From DAORHV01 sp964458645 (GTDB lineage: Bacteria; Patescibacteriota; Gracilibacteria; Peribacterales; Peribacteraceae), in NCBI GenBank assembly GCA_964458645.1, contig CAYWJU010000008.1:14171-78170 (forward strand): 64,000 nt of DNA. Direction: 5' to 3'. The translations under genes were made by a program, and so were the position numbers. Positions 49,922 through 58,666 of this stretch are shown in pieces. The stretch's first letter is position 1. Each line of letters opens with the position of its first letter. The notes below the pieces were generated by a model. The model was not told the DNA's origin and ran no database searches. It saw only the letters and a list, made by a program, of their open reading frames with translations.

Positions 49922-51228
49922 ACCAGGCGTCGCACGACCTTCCCCGTGACCTTCCATCCTTCGAATGGAGTCCATTTGCACTTGGATTGCAGTTCCTCGG
50001 CACGGATGGTCCATGACACGGCCGGATCGACCACGATAAGGTCGACAGCGTTCTTTTCGGCGATGGCGTTCTTGCCGAGCTTGAAGATGCGGTTGGGGTT
50101 CGCGTGGCAGAGCCTGACGATGTCCGCGGCGGTGAGGTTCGGCAGCGTAGCGGGCTTCTTGGACGTAGGATGCGGCCACTTCCCCGCCGCAACGGTGAGG
50201 AAGAGCGGCAGCATTGTTTCCACTCCCGGAACACCGCTGGCCGATTGCAATCCTTTTGTTTTTTCGTCGAGCGTATGCGGCGCATGATCGGTCGCGATGC
50301 AATCCACTGTGCCGTCGGCAATGCCTGCCCACAACGCATCACGATGCTCTGGAGTACGAATGGGTGGGTTCATTTTTGCCTTGGCTTGCAGCGTCTCGTA
50401 ATCGTCTGTCGTAAGGAACAGGTGATGCGGCGCAACCTCGCACGTGACGGGCAGACCCTCTTGTTTTGCAGCGGCCACCAATGCGATGCCCTGCTTGGTT
50501 GATAAGTGCGCAATATGCAGCGGCGTGCCGATCTTGCGGGTCAGTCCAATGGCGTAGGTAATCGATTTCGCTTCGGATTCCGCCGGACGCATGTCGGTGT
50601 GAGCCGACACCTGTGCGGATGTGTTCTTGGCAGCGGCAGCTGCATTCATATCCGGGTCTTCGCAATGCGCGATAAGCGGAATACCCAAGTCTTTGCAGGC
50701 CTGGAAAATTTCTTCGACGATGCCGCCATCGACCTTCTGATTGCCAGTGGAGTGGTCCAAATACAGCTTCAATCCGCAGCACTGCTTCTTCAGTCGGCGC
50801 AGCTCATCGGACTCGCCGGTCCACAGCTCGCGTAACGTGAACAAGTGCGCTTCCTCGGTAACGCCGAAGTAGAAACGCAGATCGCAATCTTCAATGGCCC
50901 AAGAGCGACGCACCTTGTCTGCCAGTGCCGCCACCGTGACTGTGGGCGGGTTCGTATTCGGCATTTCACACACCGTCGTGACACCGCCGGCCACGGCGGA
51001 ATTTGCTTCGGTGCGCATGGTGGCCTTGTGCTCGAATCCAGGCTCGCGAAAATGCACATGGCAGTCGATGAGTCCCGGCAACACCCACATGCCGGAAGCA
51101 TCGATCGTTGCGTTGTTGTCGACTGGCTGCAGGCTGGATCCGATCTTACTAACAACGCCATCCTGCAGCAGAAGGTCTGCAACGGTTTGACCGGAGGGTA
51201 GAATGAGCGTGCCGTTACGAACCAACAT
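49918..51228 (-). CDS. pyrC: Dihydroorotase
   Basis: A 436-residue class I dihydroorotase: metal ligands DCHVHFREPG, the carbamylated Lys in GLKLYLDHS, HCED, HIAHLST and the catalytic Asp in DHAPH, all intact. It cyclises carbamoyl-aspartate to dihydroorotate, the third step of pyrimidine synthesis, and follows PyrB which is encoded 2.2 kb away on the same strand. ATG at 51228 is chosen as MLVRNGTLI begins the family domain. Leader with TATCAT about 28 nt upstream. Confidence 0.95.
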   Translation of the reverse strand: MLVRNGTLILPSGQTVADLLLQDGVVSKIGSSLQPVDNNATIDASGMWVLPGLIDCHVHFREPGFEHKATMRTEANSAVAGGVTTVCEMPNTNPPTVTVAALADKVRRSWAIEDCDLRFYFGVTEEAHLFTLRELWTGESDELRRLKKQCCGLKLYLDHSTGNQKVDGGIVEEIFQACKDLGIPLIAHCEDPDMNAAAAAKNTSAQVSAHTDMRPAESEAKSITYAIGLTRKIGTPLHIAHLSTKQGIALVAAAKQEGLPVTCEVAPHHLFLTTDDYETLQAKAKMNPPIRTPEHRDALWAGIADGTVDCIATDHAPHTLDEKTKGLQSASGVPGVETMLPLFLTVAAGKWPHPTSKKPATLPNLTAADIVRLCHANPNRIFKLGKNAIAEKNAVDLIVVDPAVSWTIRAEELQSKCKWTPFEGWKVTGKVVRRLV

Positions 51229-51332
51229 GTTGCATGGGGAAAGAGAATGCGAGCATGATACAGCCATTCGTTCTTTTGATCCTATTGTCCGTCCTACCCC
51301 TGTGATGAGTACGTATCTCTTCCTCGATACGC

Positions 51333-52184
51333 ATGCCGCTCTTCCTGGCCGATCTGCACAGTCACGTTGATTACTACCCGGAAACGAATAATTGGCATGG
51401 GGAACGTCCGCATGTATTCGCGCAGCAAATCGTGCATGGGACGCGGTTGGATATTATTGCCATTACGGAACACAACGCAGTCACTGATCGCTATTTCGAC
51501 ACGGCGGAGGAAATTGAACGATTGTTGGCGCTGGAAAATGCGCGCACGGATTGCCATCGGCAAATCACGACGTTGCTCGGCGCCGAATTAACGGTGATGT
51601 TCGGCGCGCATCGGTACCACGTAGGGTACATTTATGAAGAGCGATTTCAGCGAGGAGGACTGCCAGACGTGCCCCCGTTGCGATGCAACGTGAAAGACTT
51701 GGAGCATTATTCCATCGACTATCCAGGCATCCGCATCTTGAACCATCCGACATGGAAAGACCGCGGCGCGATCGACAATGCCGTGACGGGCGACTTTATC
51801 CGCAGCGGATTGGTGGACGGCGTGGAAATTGCTAATGGCTGCATGCTGTATCACGGAAAACATGAGGGTGCTGCAACGCGCGAAGCATGCAGGATGTTCA
51901 TGGAGACCAAATCCGAAAACCGCGCCTGCTTTGCGCCACGCCTTGCCGCAATCGGCAGTAGCGATGCGCATCGGGCACCGATGTTGGCAGCAGCAGCGAC
52001 GGCTTTCCGGGGGGAAGACCACGGCGCACTGTTCCGTGCCGTGCGCTCTGGTCGCACCCAGGCAGTCGGCATTGAGCCGACTCTTGTGCGACCTCGCTTA
52101 GCCGATATTCGGGCATCCATCACCGGACTCGATGCATTCATCCGGCTGCTCGGCGAATCGCTCGATGGCGAATCCAGTGTATAG
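51333..52184 (+). CDS. PHP-domain metal-dependent phosphoesterase
   Basis: A 283-residue PHP protein: DLHSHVDYYPE (metal His-x-His), ITEHNAV, GAELTV and SSDAHRAP are the four metal motifs. It belongs to the TrpH/YciV-like or histidinol-phosphatase-like group that cleaves phosphate mono- or diesters, including 5'-3' oligonucleotide exonucleases. Substrate unknown. It follows pyrC divergently and is followed by DoxX after 65 nt. Confidence 0.85.
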   Translation: MPLFLADLHSHVDYYPETNNWHGERPHVFAQQIVHGTRLDIIAITEHNAVTDRYFDTAEEIERLLALENARTDCHRQITTLLGAELTVMFGAHRYHVGYIYEERFQRGGLPDVPPLRCNVKDLEHYSIDYPGIRILNHPTWKDRGAIDNAVTGDFIRSGLVDGVEIANGCMLYHGKHEGAATREACRMFMETKSENRACFAPRLAAIGSSDAHRAPMLAAAATAFRGEDHGALFRAVRSGRTQAVGIEPTLVRPRLADIRASITGLDAFIRLLGESLDGESSV

Positions 52185-52249
52185 CTCATTTGCCGTAAGG
52201 CGGCATTCGTCGCACACTGGTGCAATCAACTCTTTCCCTCAGCTCAAAC

Positions 52250-52675
52250 ATGATGCCCAAACCCCCACTCGCACGGTACGCGGACTGGACCCTGCTCTTG
52301 CTGCGCGTCTCGGTAGGCGCCACGTTCATCGGCCACGGTATGATGAAATGGGGAATGTTCAACGCGCCGTCGGGCGACATGATGGCGATGATCATGAAAA
52401 TCCTGGCCATTGTGGAGCCGATTGCCGGCGTCATGCTGATTTGCGGCGTGGCGCTTGAGGTAGCGGCGACTGCGCTGGTGGTTGCCATGGCGGGCGCGAT
52501 TGCGTCGAAGTTCTCCGCAGGTGGCGGATTCATCGGCAAGGGCGCCTGGGAATTCGAAATGCTGCTTCTGCTCTGCAACGTAGTCCTGCTCTCCACTGGG
52601 CCTGGACGCTTTTCGTTGGATGCCGTCCTGACGCGCGAAGAGCGCCACTGGTGGCAGTTCTGGAAGTGGAACTAG
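52250..52675 (+). CDS. DoxX-family membrane protein
   Basis: A 141-residue protein with four helices. LLLLRVSVGATFIGHGMMKWG near the N-terminus and WEFEMLLLLCNVVLL near the end are the DoxX family marks. DoxX proteins act in quinone-related redox or oxidative stress; role in this host unknown. Starts at 52250 or 52253. Convergent with the TauE/SafE gene, 6 nt between stops. Confidence 0.85.
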   Translation: MMPKPPLARYADWTLLLLRVSVGATFIGHGMMKWGMFNAPSGDMMAMIMKILAIVEPIAGVMLICGVALEVAATALVVAMAGAIASKFSAGGGFIGKGAWEFEMLLLLCNVVLLSTGPGRFSLDAVLTREERHWWQFWKWN

Positions 52676-52681
52676 TCCGGG

Positions 52682-53419
52682 TTACGGGAAGAACAATAGC
52701 TTCACGCCTCCCACGATAAGAATGCCGGCTTGAAGCAGCTCGAACGTGCGCAGCGGGCAGTATTGCAACAACTGTTTGCCGAGCGCCACGCTCAGGAACA
52801 GCGTGGGAATCAGCAGCGCGAACAATTGCATGATCTCCGGCGTCCATGCGATGCCGTACGTGTACGGTACGAGCTTGGCCAGGTTCATGGGCAGTGCAAT
52901 GACCGTGGAAGTACCGATGAAATCGTTCTTGCGCAGGCCCATGCTCATAAGCACTGGCGCCCGGATGAGCGCTGCATTACCGACGATGCCGCCCAGGAAT
53001 CCGTTGAGTGCGCCGAGCGGCAGCAGCAAGGCTGGCGTGGGTGAAGTGATTTTGGGAATCTTGGGCAGCGGAAACACCTCCAGAAGACCCATGGCCAGAA
53101 TGATGAGTCCGACGGTGATTTCCAACGCGCGCGGCGGCACCCAGAACAGCAACATGCCGCCGGCGAAGCTGGCCGGGATGCCGAGTGCGCAGTACCACAG
53201 CGCAATATCCCAACGCACGTGGCCGCGAAAGTGAAACAATTTGGCCAACTGGATGGCGGTGCCCAGCATTGCACTCAGCGCCACGCTCTGCTGAATGGGA
53301 AACCCCAGCATGCTGAGTGTTACGAGCGTGATGACCGAGAGTCCGCCGCCGGCAACCGCCGAAAAAACACCGCCCGCCGCCAGAATGGGGAGGGCGATTA
53401 GGAGTAGGTGGGAGGTCAT
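52682..53419 (-). CDS. TauE/SafE-family anion exporter
   Basis: A 245-residue membrane protein with about eight helices in two homologous halves, each beginning with the family block (AGGVFSAVAGGGLSVITLVTL; LLPLGALNGFLGGIVGNAALIRAP). Family members export sulfite, sulfoacetate or other organic anions. The ATG overlaps the TGA of pyrB (ATGA), so it is translated together with pyrB, an unusual pairing that may reflect cotransport of a pyrimidine intermediate or be accidental. Confidence 0.87.
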   Translation of the reverse strand: MTSHLLLIALPILAAGGVFSAVAGGGLSVITLVTLSMLGFPIQQSVALSAMLGTAIQLAKLFHFRGHVRWDIALWYCALGIPASFAGGMLLFWVPPRALEITVGLIILAMGLLEVFPLPKIPKITSPTPALLLPLGALNGFLGGIVGNAALIRAPVLMSMGLRKNDFIGTSTVIALPMNLAKLVPYTYGIAWTPEIMQLFALLIPTLFLSVALGKQLLQYCPLRTFELLQAGILIVGGVKLLFFP

Positions 53420-54333
53420 GCTTTTCCGAGAAGCATTGCGAGAAGAGCCATGCGTACCGGCACGCCGTTGCTGGCCTGGCGGAAGTAACCGGCATTCGGC
53501 AGGGCATCGACATTGGTGTCGATTTCGCCCACGCGCGGCAACGGATGCAACACGGTGGCCTTGCTGCCCCTGAGTGTGTCCGCAGTCAGAATGTACTTCA
53601 GTTTCAGGCGCTCGTATTCGCTCTTATCGGCAAAGCGCTCCTGCTGAACGCGCGTCATATAGATGATGTCGGCACCAACACCGTTTGCAATATCGTCGGT
53701 TTCTTGGAACGCAATCTTCTTCTCTTGCAGGAAGCTGGTGACCTTCTCCGGCATCGTGAGCTCCTTTGGTGAAATGAGTGTGAACTTCACGTCCTTATAG
53801 AGACCCAACAAATAGCTGAGCGAATGCACCGTTCGGCCGTACCGCAGATCACCGACCATGGCGATATGAATGCCGTCGACCTTGCCGCGTTCTTTTTGGA
53901 TCGTATACAAGTCCAAGAGTGCCTGCGTGGGGTGTTGTCCTGGGCCGTCGCCGGCATTAATGAACGGCACGGTTGCCACTGCAGCGGCTTGATCGGCGCT
54001 GCCCTGCTGTGGGTGGCGCATGGCGATGATGTCTGAGTACGCGCTGGCCATGCGGATGGTGTCCTCGATCGTCTCTCCCTTATACAGCGAGCTGAACTGC
54101 ACCCCCTCGGCCGTAATGACAGAGCCGCCCAGACGCTGCATGGCGGACTCGAAACTCAGGCGCGTACGGGTGGACGGCTCGTAGAACAACGCTGCGAGAA
54201 TTTTTCCTTTGAGCAAGTCGCTGCCGCCCTTAGCGCGAATCTGCGCCATGTCTTCGGCAACCGACAAAATCGCGTCCGTGTCGGCTCGAGAGAGCTGCTT
54301 GGTGGACGTGAGATGTTTGAAGTTGAAGGCCAT
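53416..54333 (-). CDS. pyrB: Aspartate carbamoyltransferase catalytic subunit
   Basis: A 305-residue ATCase: carbamoyl-phosphate loop STRTRLSFE, GGSVI, HPTQALLDLYTI, and the C-terminal HPLPRVGEID. It condenses carbamoyl phosphate with aspartate. No PyrI regulatory subunit follows. Start ATG at 54333 (MAFNFKHL) aligns with the family. Together with PyrC it indicates de novo pyrimidine synthesis, more than many CPR genomes encode. Coupled to the TauE/SafE gene by an ATGA overlap. Confidence 0.96.
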   Translation of the reverse strand: MAFNFKHLTSTKQLSRADTDAILSVAEDMAQIRAKGGSDLLKGKILAALFYEPSTRTRLSFESAMQRLGGSVITAEGVQFSSLYKGETIEDTIRMASAYSDIIAMRHPQQGSADQAAAVATVPFINAGDGPGQHPTQALLDLYTIQKERGKVDGIHIAMVGDLRYGRTVHSLSYLLGLYKDVKFTLISPKELTMPEKVTSFLQEKKIAFQETDDIANGVGADIIYMTRVQQERFADKSEYERLKLKYILTADTLRGSKATVLHPLPRVGEIDTNVDALPNAGYFRQASNGVPVRMALLAMLLGKA

Positions 54334-54396
54334 TCGGTTCTCCCGGACGATACGAAGGTACCGAAGTAATGTCAATGATCCATGACTGATTTCCAT

Positions 54397-54421
54397 GAAA
54401 AACGGCCGCACTCGCGGCCGT
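54397..54421 (-). terminator. Rho-independent terminator
   Basis: On the minus strand ACGGCCGC, GAGT loop, GCGGCCGT then TTTTT, 38 nt after the stop of the small acidic protein gene. Confidence 0.9.
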
Positions 54422-54458
54422 GATTCTTCTTCGGTCTCGCACTCTGGATGTGCAGTGG

Positions 54459-54743
54459 TTACTGCAATTGGATGTCGTCGGCAGATGGCGGATCAAACAC
54501 TCCGTCGTCCGGCTGTACCGGTTTCCCGATACCCGGCAGCTCGTCCCACGTGACGGCCTCTGCATCGACACCGGGTTGGCCCAGAAGATCTTCCAGTCTC
54601 TCGGTCGCCTCGTCGGAAACCTGTTGAGGCTGTGCGGACACATCCGGCTTGGCGGGGAGGACCTGCTGTTCCGGTTGGAGCTCGGCATCGGGAAGGTCGA
54701 AGTCGAAGCCTCCGCCATCGCCATTCATGGAATTGATCGGCAT
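54459..54743 (-). CDS. Small acidic hypothetical protein
   Basis: A 94-residue protein rich in Asp, Glu, Gln, Pro and Gly (FDFDLPDAELQPEQQ, DEATERLEDLLGQPG), without signal or membrane segment, probably mostly disordered. No family recognised. A good terminator right after it supports it as a gene. Starts at 54743 or 54728. It is divergent from the flippase gene across a short AT-rich region. Confidence 0.55.
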   Translation of the reverse strand: MPINSMNGDGGGFDFDLPDAELQPEQQVLPAKPDVSAQPQQVSDEATERLEDLLGQPGVDAEAVTWDELPGIGKPVQPDDGVFDPPSADDIQLQ

Positions 54744-54865
54744 AAGGAATTGGGGAAGAAAATACTGACTCCAGTATCGTCACGGCGCGAGACTTCACAA
54801 TGCTTCAGTGGTCTAATATTATTATTTTTCTCCTATTCCGTTAAAAATAGGCATGGATCATGCGC

Positions 54866-54871
54866 TACACT
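54866..54871 (+). promoter_or_regulatory. -10 element TACACT, leaderless arrangement
   Basis: TACACT 8 nt before the ATG at 54880, inside the longer frame that begins at 54853. Confidence 0.5.
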
Positions 54872-54879
54872 GCCACAGA

Positions 54880-56361
54880 ATGGCCTCCACGACCTCGGCT
54901 GCCGGCGGACAAACGCGAACCATAGCAGCGTCGACACTGTGGCAATTCGCCAGCCAAATCGTCATGGCGGCGCTCAGTATTGTCACGGTGAAGTTCGTGG
55001 CCATCGGCCTCACCAAAGAATTGGCGGGAAACTACAACTCCGCATACGGGTACCTGCAAATTTTCGGCATCTTGGCCGATTTCGGATTGTATGCGGTGGC
55101 CGTACGTGAAGTCAGCAAAGCCACAGACCGCGAGCGCGTACTGGGAACGCTCTTGGTACTGCGTTGCATCATTTTGACGCTGTCACTCGGTTCGGCTGTC
55201 GTCATCGCCTGGTTGGTACCCATGTGGCGAGGCCAGCCATTGCCGCTGGCGGTGTCCATTGCTTCCTTGGTGCCTGCGTTCACACTGATCGCTGGCATTA
55301 TTCGCGCGGCGTTCCAGGTGGAATACAAAATGCAGTATGTATTCATTGCGGAAGTGACGCAGCGCATTCTTACGGTCTCGCTGATCGGCATGTTCATCGC
55401 CATGGGTGTTCGCCAAAGCAGCGACATCCGCATTTGTTTTGCCTTCTTGGCCATCGGTGGCCTTGGCTCGCTGATGCTCCTGTTGCTGTCGTTGATCTTG
55501 AGCCACAAATTCATCCGCGTGCGTCCGTACTGGGATCCGCCTCTGCTGAAGTCGCTGTTGCGAAAAGCGGCGCCGTACGGCATCGCATTTTTGTGCGTGG
55601 CACTGTACCGGCAATTCGACGTGGCACTCATTGCCTTGCTTCGGCCGGATTACGAAATCCAAAACGCCTACTACGGCTTCGTGCAACGCATGATGGACAT
55701 GGCCTATTTGCTACCCACGTTCCTGCTGAATTCCACATTACCGATGCTCAGCGAGCGTGACGCACGCGGAGAAGACACGCGCGCCATGCTCGGGAAAACA
55801 CTGCTCATCGTTCTCATCATCGGCATCGTCTCGCTATTGTTCGCCGCACTGTGGGCGAGGCCGCTCACCGATTTACTGACAACGCCTGCGTACTTGTCGA
55901 CTGCCGGAAAACCGGGCTCCGACACGGCGCTGTTGATCTTGAGCGTACCGATGTTCTGCAACGGCATTATTTTATTCGGCTTTTATACACTGCTGACCAA
56001 GCATGCCTGGCGCCCGCTGGTCGCGAGCATGTTCGTCGGCGTGGTCATCGCGTTGATTTCGAATATTCTGCTTATTCCGCAACTGGGATTCGTCGGCGCC
56101 GCAATCACGTCGGTCATCGTGCACGTGGTCCTGTCCGTGCTGCTCTTGCCCCAAGCACTCAGTCGCATGCCTGCCCGGTTCCCGGTGCGCTATGTCGGGC
56201 AGCTGTTGTTGTTCACCGCACTGCTGGGGGGAATATTGTGGTTCGCGCGAACGGCGTTGACCGGCAGCCTGGTAACGGGGGTGGCGCTGGCGAGCATGGG
56301 CATCGTGCTTATTGGACTGTTGATAATCACTGGTCTGAAGCGCAGCTGTTTGGAGGGGTAG
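54880..56361 (+). CDS. Oligosaccharide flippase (MVF/MATE-type, Wzx-like)
   Basis: A 493-residue protein with about fourteen helices, matching polysaccharide biosynthesis flippases: N-terminal TLWQFASQIVMAALSIVTVKFVA and GYLQIFGILADFGLYAVAVREVSKA are typical. It flips undecaprenyl-linked sugars outward, so it pairs functionally with the initiating transferase at 19973. The ATG at 54880 is preferred to 54853 because a -10 hexamer lies between them. A parallel ABC route for glycan export also exists here (33377-34929). Confidence 0.9.
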   Translation: MASTTSAAGGQTRTIAASTLWQFASQIVMAALSIVTVKFVAIGLTKELAGNYNSAYGYLQIFGILADFGLYAVAVREVSKATDRERVLGTLLVLRCIILTLSLGSAVVIAWLVPMWRGQPLPLAVSIASLVPAFTLIAGIIRAAFQVEYKMQYVFIAEVTQRILTVSLIGMFIAMGVRQSSDIRICFAFLAIGGLGSLMLLLLSLILSHKFIRVRPYWDPPLLKSLLRKAAPYGIAFLCVALYRQFDVALIALLRPDYEIQNAYYGFVQRMMDMAYLLPTFLLNSTLPMLSERDARGEDTRAMLGKTLLIVLIIGIVSLLFAALWARPLTDLLTTPAYLSTAGKPGSDTALLILSVPMFCNGIILFGFYTLLTKHAWRPLVASMFVGVVIALISNILLIPQLGFVGAAITSVIVHVVLSVLLLPQALSRMPARFPVRYVGQLLLFTALLGGILWFARTALTGSLVTGVALASMGIVLIGLLIITGLKRSCLEG

Positions 56362-56367
56362 GGGTCA

Positions 56368-56396
56368 TTGTCGGAAATAGGGGTTTGTGGTATACT
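56368..56396 (+). promoter_or_regulatory. Complete leaderless promoter TTGTCG-17-TATACT
   Basis: TTGTCG (56368-56373) and TATACT (56391-56396) with 17-bp spacing; the ATG at 56405 is 8 nt beyond. Confidence 0.7.
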
Positions 56397-56404
56397 GGGG
56401 AGAA

Positions 56405-57769
56405 ATGTTCAACACAAATATTCGTCTCGGTTTGGTTGTCGCCGGTATGACAATTGCTTCTGTGGCATTCGCCGCTGGGGTACCCAGTAACGTCGTGCGC
56501 GTGGGGGCAAAGGTCGAAAACGGCAAATTGATGGTTGATTGGGACGCCGCCACGGATGCGGCAGGCATCGCCTCCTATCGCATTTACTACAGCCGCAAAT
56601 CGATTTTGGACAACGGCGGTGATTACGACGATTTTGAGCAGACGGCGGACGAAGCCACGCAGTATGCATTCCCGCATTTGCCGTACGCAGGCCAAAAAAT
56701 CTATGTGGCTGTACTGGCCGTAAATACCTCAGGACTGGAAAGTGACGCATTCGAAGCCGAGACTTCGGTCGATCTGCCGTCCGGCGACGCACAGCCCGGA
56801 CCCGATGTCGCCCCTGGCCCGCAGATTACAGACAACCCGCCTGCAGCAATGCAGAAGGGCATGACCGTAGACCGCATAGACGTGCCGAACAATTCCACCG
56901 TCGTCGTCACCTTTTCCCAGCCGCTTGCCGACGCGCAGCAGCTCGGACCGGGGTTCTTTATTATCGTCGATGAACAAGGCGGCATTCTGGAAGTACGCGA
57001 ATACGCCAAGGACGGCGCCACGGTCACACTGACCACCGGCGAACAGACTGATGGCCGCAAGTACATCTTGGGAGTTCTTCAGCGCATTACCGGCGAAGAC
57101 GGCTCGAGCATCGACGGATCTGCGCCGCAAACGCCGTTTACCGGCATGGGCGCATCTGCCGAAAGCTCATCCTCCTCAGAGGCACCGGTCGCCGTAGCAT
57201 CCAGCAGCTCTGCTCCGGGAAATGACTACGGCCGCAATCCGAATCTTACGAACCCCGCCAACAGCAACGAGTATGGCCGTAATCCCAATCTTGCAAACCA
57301 GAACGTCGGCAACAATCAGAATTTCTTGGATTTGCTCCGCAATCGAACGCAGGCCGGCGTCGTCACGCAGCCGACGCAAATTCGTGACACCGTACCCCCC
57401 GAAGATGCCTCGCTGCTGAGCCTCCGACGCGTTCTGCGCACAGATGGAACCTATAACGTCGTCGCAGAGTGGCGCGGCAGCCCGGACACCGCTCGCGATT
57501 TGAACGGCTACGCCATCGCTACGACCAACAACGGCTACGCTTTCACGCCGAGTTCCACCATCGATGCAGATCAAACTTCCGTGCAGTACACGCGCATTTC
57601 GCCGGGTACATTCGGCGTACGCGTCAGTGCTTTCGACCAGGCCGGAAACCGCTCGGCGGGTATCGATAAAATCATCACGCTGCCGCAGTCCGGAATCGGT
57701 CTGATCGGCGTCATGGCCGTCTCGGGCATTGCCGCCGCCCGTGGCATCCGTCGCAAGCGCCAGGCGTAA
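56405..57769 (+). CDS. Secreted fibronectin-type surface protein with LPQSG-like sorting signal
   Basis: A 454-residue protein: signal peptide (1-24, cleavage after AFA), a fibronectin III-like domain (about 25-125, with SYRIYYSR and VAVLAVNTSGLES), a second Ig-like domain (150-235), a Ser-rich linker (about 251-270), two YGRNPNL repeats (about 275-297), another fibronectin III-like domain (330-425), then LPQSG (426-430), a hydrophobic helix and RRKRQA. The end is the tripartite form of a sortase or related sorting signal. It probably sits on the cell surface and binds a partner or polymer. No sortase gene in the window. Start fits a complete leaderless promoter. Confidence 0.82.
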   Translation: MFNTNIRLGLVVAGMTIASVAFAAGVPSNVVRVGAKVENGKLMVDWDAATDAAGIASYRIYYSRKSILDNGGDYDDFEQTADEATQYAFPHLPYAGQKIYVAVLAVNTSGLESDAFEAETSVDLPSGDAQPGPDVAPGPQITDNPPAAMQKGMTVDRIDVPNNSTVVVTFSQPLADAQQLGPGFFIIVDEQGGILEVREYAKDGATVTLTTGEQTDGRKYILGVLQRITGEDGSSIDGSAPQTPFTGMGASAESSSSSEAPVAVASSSSAPGNDYGRNPNLTNPANSNEYGRNPNLANQNVGNNQNFLDLLRNRTQAGVVTQPTQIRDTVPPEDASLLSLRRVLRTDGTYNVVAEWRGSPDTARDLNGYAIATTNNGYAFTPSSTIDADQTSVQYTRISPGTFGVRVSAFDQAGNRSAGIDKIITLPQSGIGLIGVMAVSGIAAARGIRRKRQA

Positions 57770-57778
57770 GCTTGGTGC

Positions 57779-58624
57779 ATGTACATTCGTAGCGCTGCTC
57801 AGGCAAAGCGCTTCTTCTTCGGCATGATGCTCTGCATCTGCATGGCATTGCTCGCCTGGCGCGAGTACTCGCTGTTGCCAGACGGCAGGATGCATTTGTT
57901 GTTTTTGGACGTTGGACAAGGTGACGCCGCGTTGATTGTGACACCCCAAGGGCACCGCATTCTCATCGACGGCGGACCCGACTGGACGGCGCTTCGGCAT
58001 CTTGGTGAGCATCTGCCATTTTTCGATCGGCATATCGATCTTCTCGTGCTGACGCACCCACATCAAGATCACTTGGCGAGCTTTCCGGAAATCATCCGGC
58101 GTTATCCGGTGGGATCCGTGCTCATGGCGGGAACGCCGTATGTCCTGGGTCGCTACCAAGCATTCATGGATGCATTGGCATCAGAACGCGTGCCGGTCGT
58201 CGGACCCGAAGTCCGTCGCATTCAGGTAGAAAGCGGTGTAACACTGGCAGTGCTGTGGCCGCCGCCCGATACGTTCGGCGCGCAGGTGAGCAATGTGAAT
58301 ATCGCATCGGTCGTGACGATGTTGGAATATCGCACGCAACGGGCGCTGTTCACCGGCGATATTGAGGAGGTGACTGAACGTGAACTTGTGCGACTGAACA
58401 CCGACCTGCGTGCCGACATTCTGAAAGTACCGCACCACGGCAGCCGCGGGTCATCGTCGGCGCAGTTTTTGAAGGCAATCGGCATGGCGACGGCGGTAAT
58501 TTCCTCGGGCTCGGGCAACACCTTCGGGCATCCACGCCCGGAGGCCCTGCAGCGTCTGGCAGAGGCGGGCGCCCTCATCCGCCGTACCGACCAGGAAGGC
58601 ACGATTGCCGTTACGTGGGACTAG
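57779..58624 (+). CDS. ComEC/Rec2-type metallo-beta-lactamase protein
   Basis: A 281-residue protein with one N-terminal membrane helix (residues 10-27) and a metallo-beta-lactamase domain as in the C-terminal part of ComEC: FLDVGQGDAALI, THPHQDHLAS (HxHxDH), FTGDIE, VPHHGSRGS. ComEC is the competence channel, and its MBL domain is thought to degrade one DNA strand; here the channel (competence) domain is absent, so this is a stand-alone nuclease-like anchor. With type IV pili it supports DNA uptake. It starts 9 nt after the surface protein stop. Confidence 0.88.
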   Translation: MYIRSAAQAKRFFFGMMLCICMALLAWREYSLLPDGRMHLLFLDVGQGDAALIVTPQGHRILIDGGPDWTALRHLGEHLPFFDRHIDLLVLTHPHQDHLASFPEIIRRYPVGSVLMAGTPYVLGRYQAFMDALASERVPVVGPEVRRIQVESGVTLAVLWPPPDTFGAQVSNVNIASVVTMLEYRTQRALFTGDIEEVTERELVRLNTDLRADILKVPHHGSRGSSSAQFLKAIGMATAVISSGSGNTFGHPRPEALQRLAEAGALIRRTDQEGTIAVTWD

Positions 58625-58648
58625 CGCTCGCAAAACGAGGGTATCGGG

Positions 58649-58654
58649 TATACT
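58649..58654 (+). promoter_or_regulatory. -10 element TATACT
   Basis: TATACT 12 nt before the ATG at 58667, short leader of a few nucleotides at most. Confidence 0.5.
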
Positions 58655-58666
58655 CTCTTGGACTTT

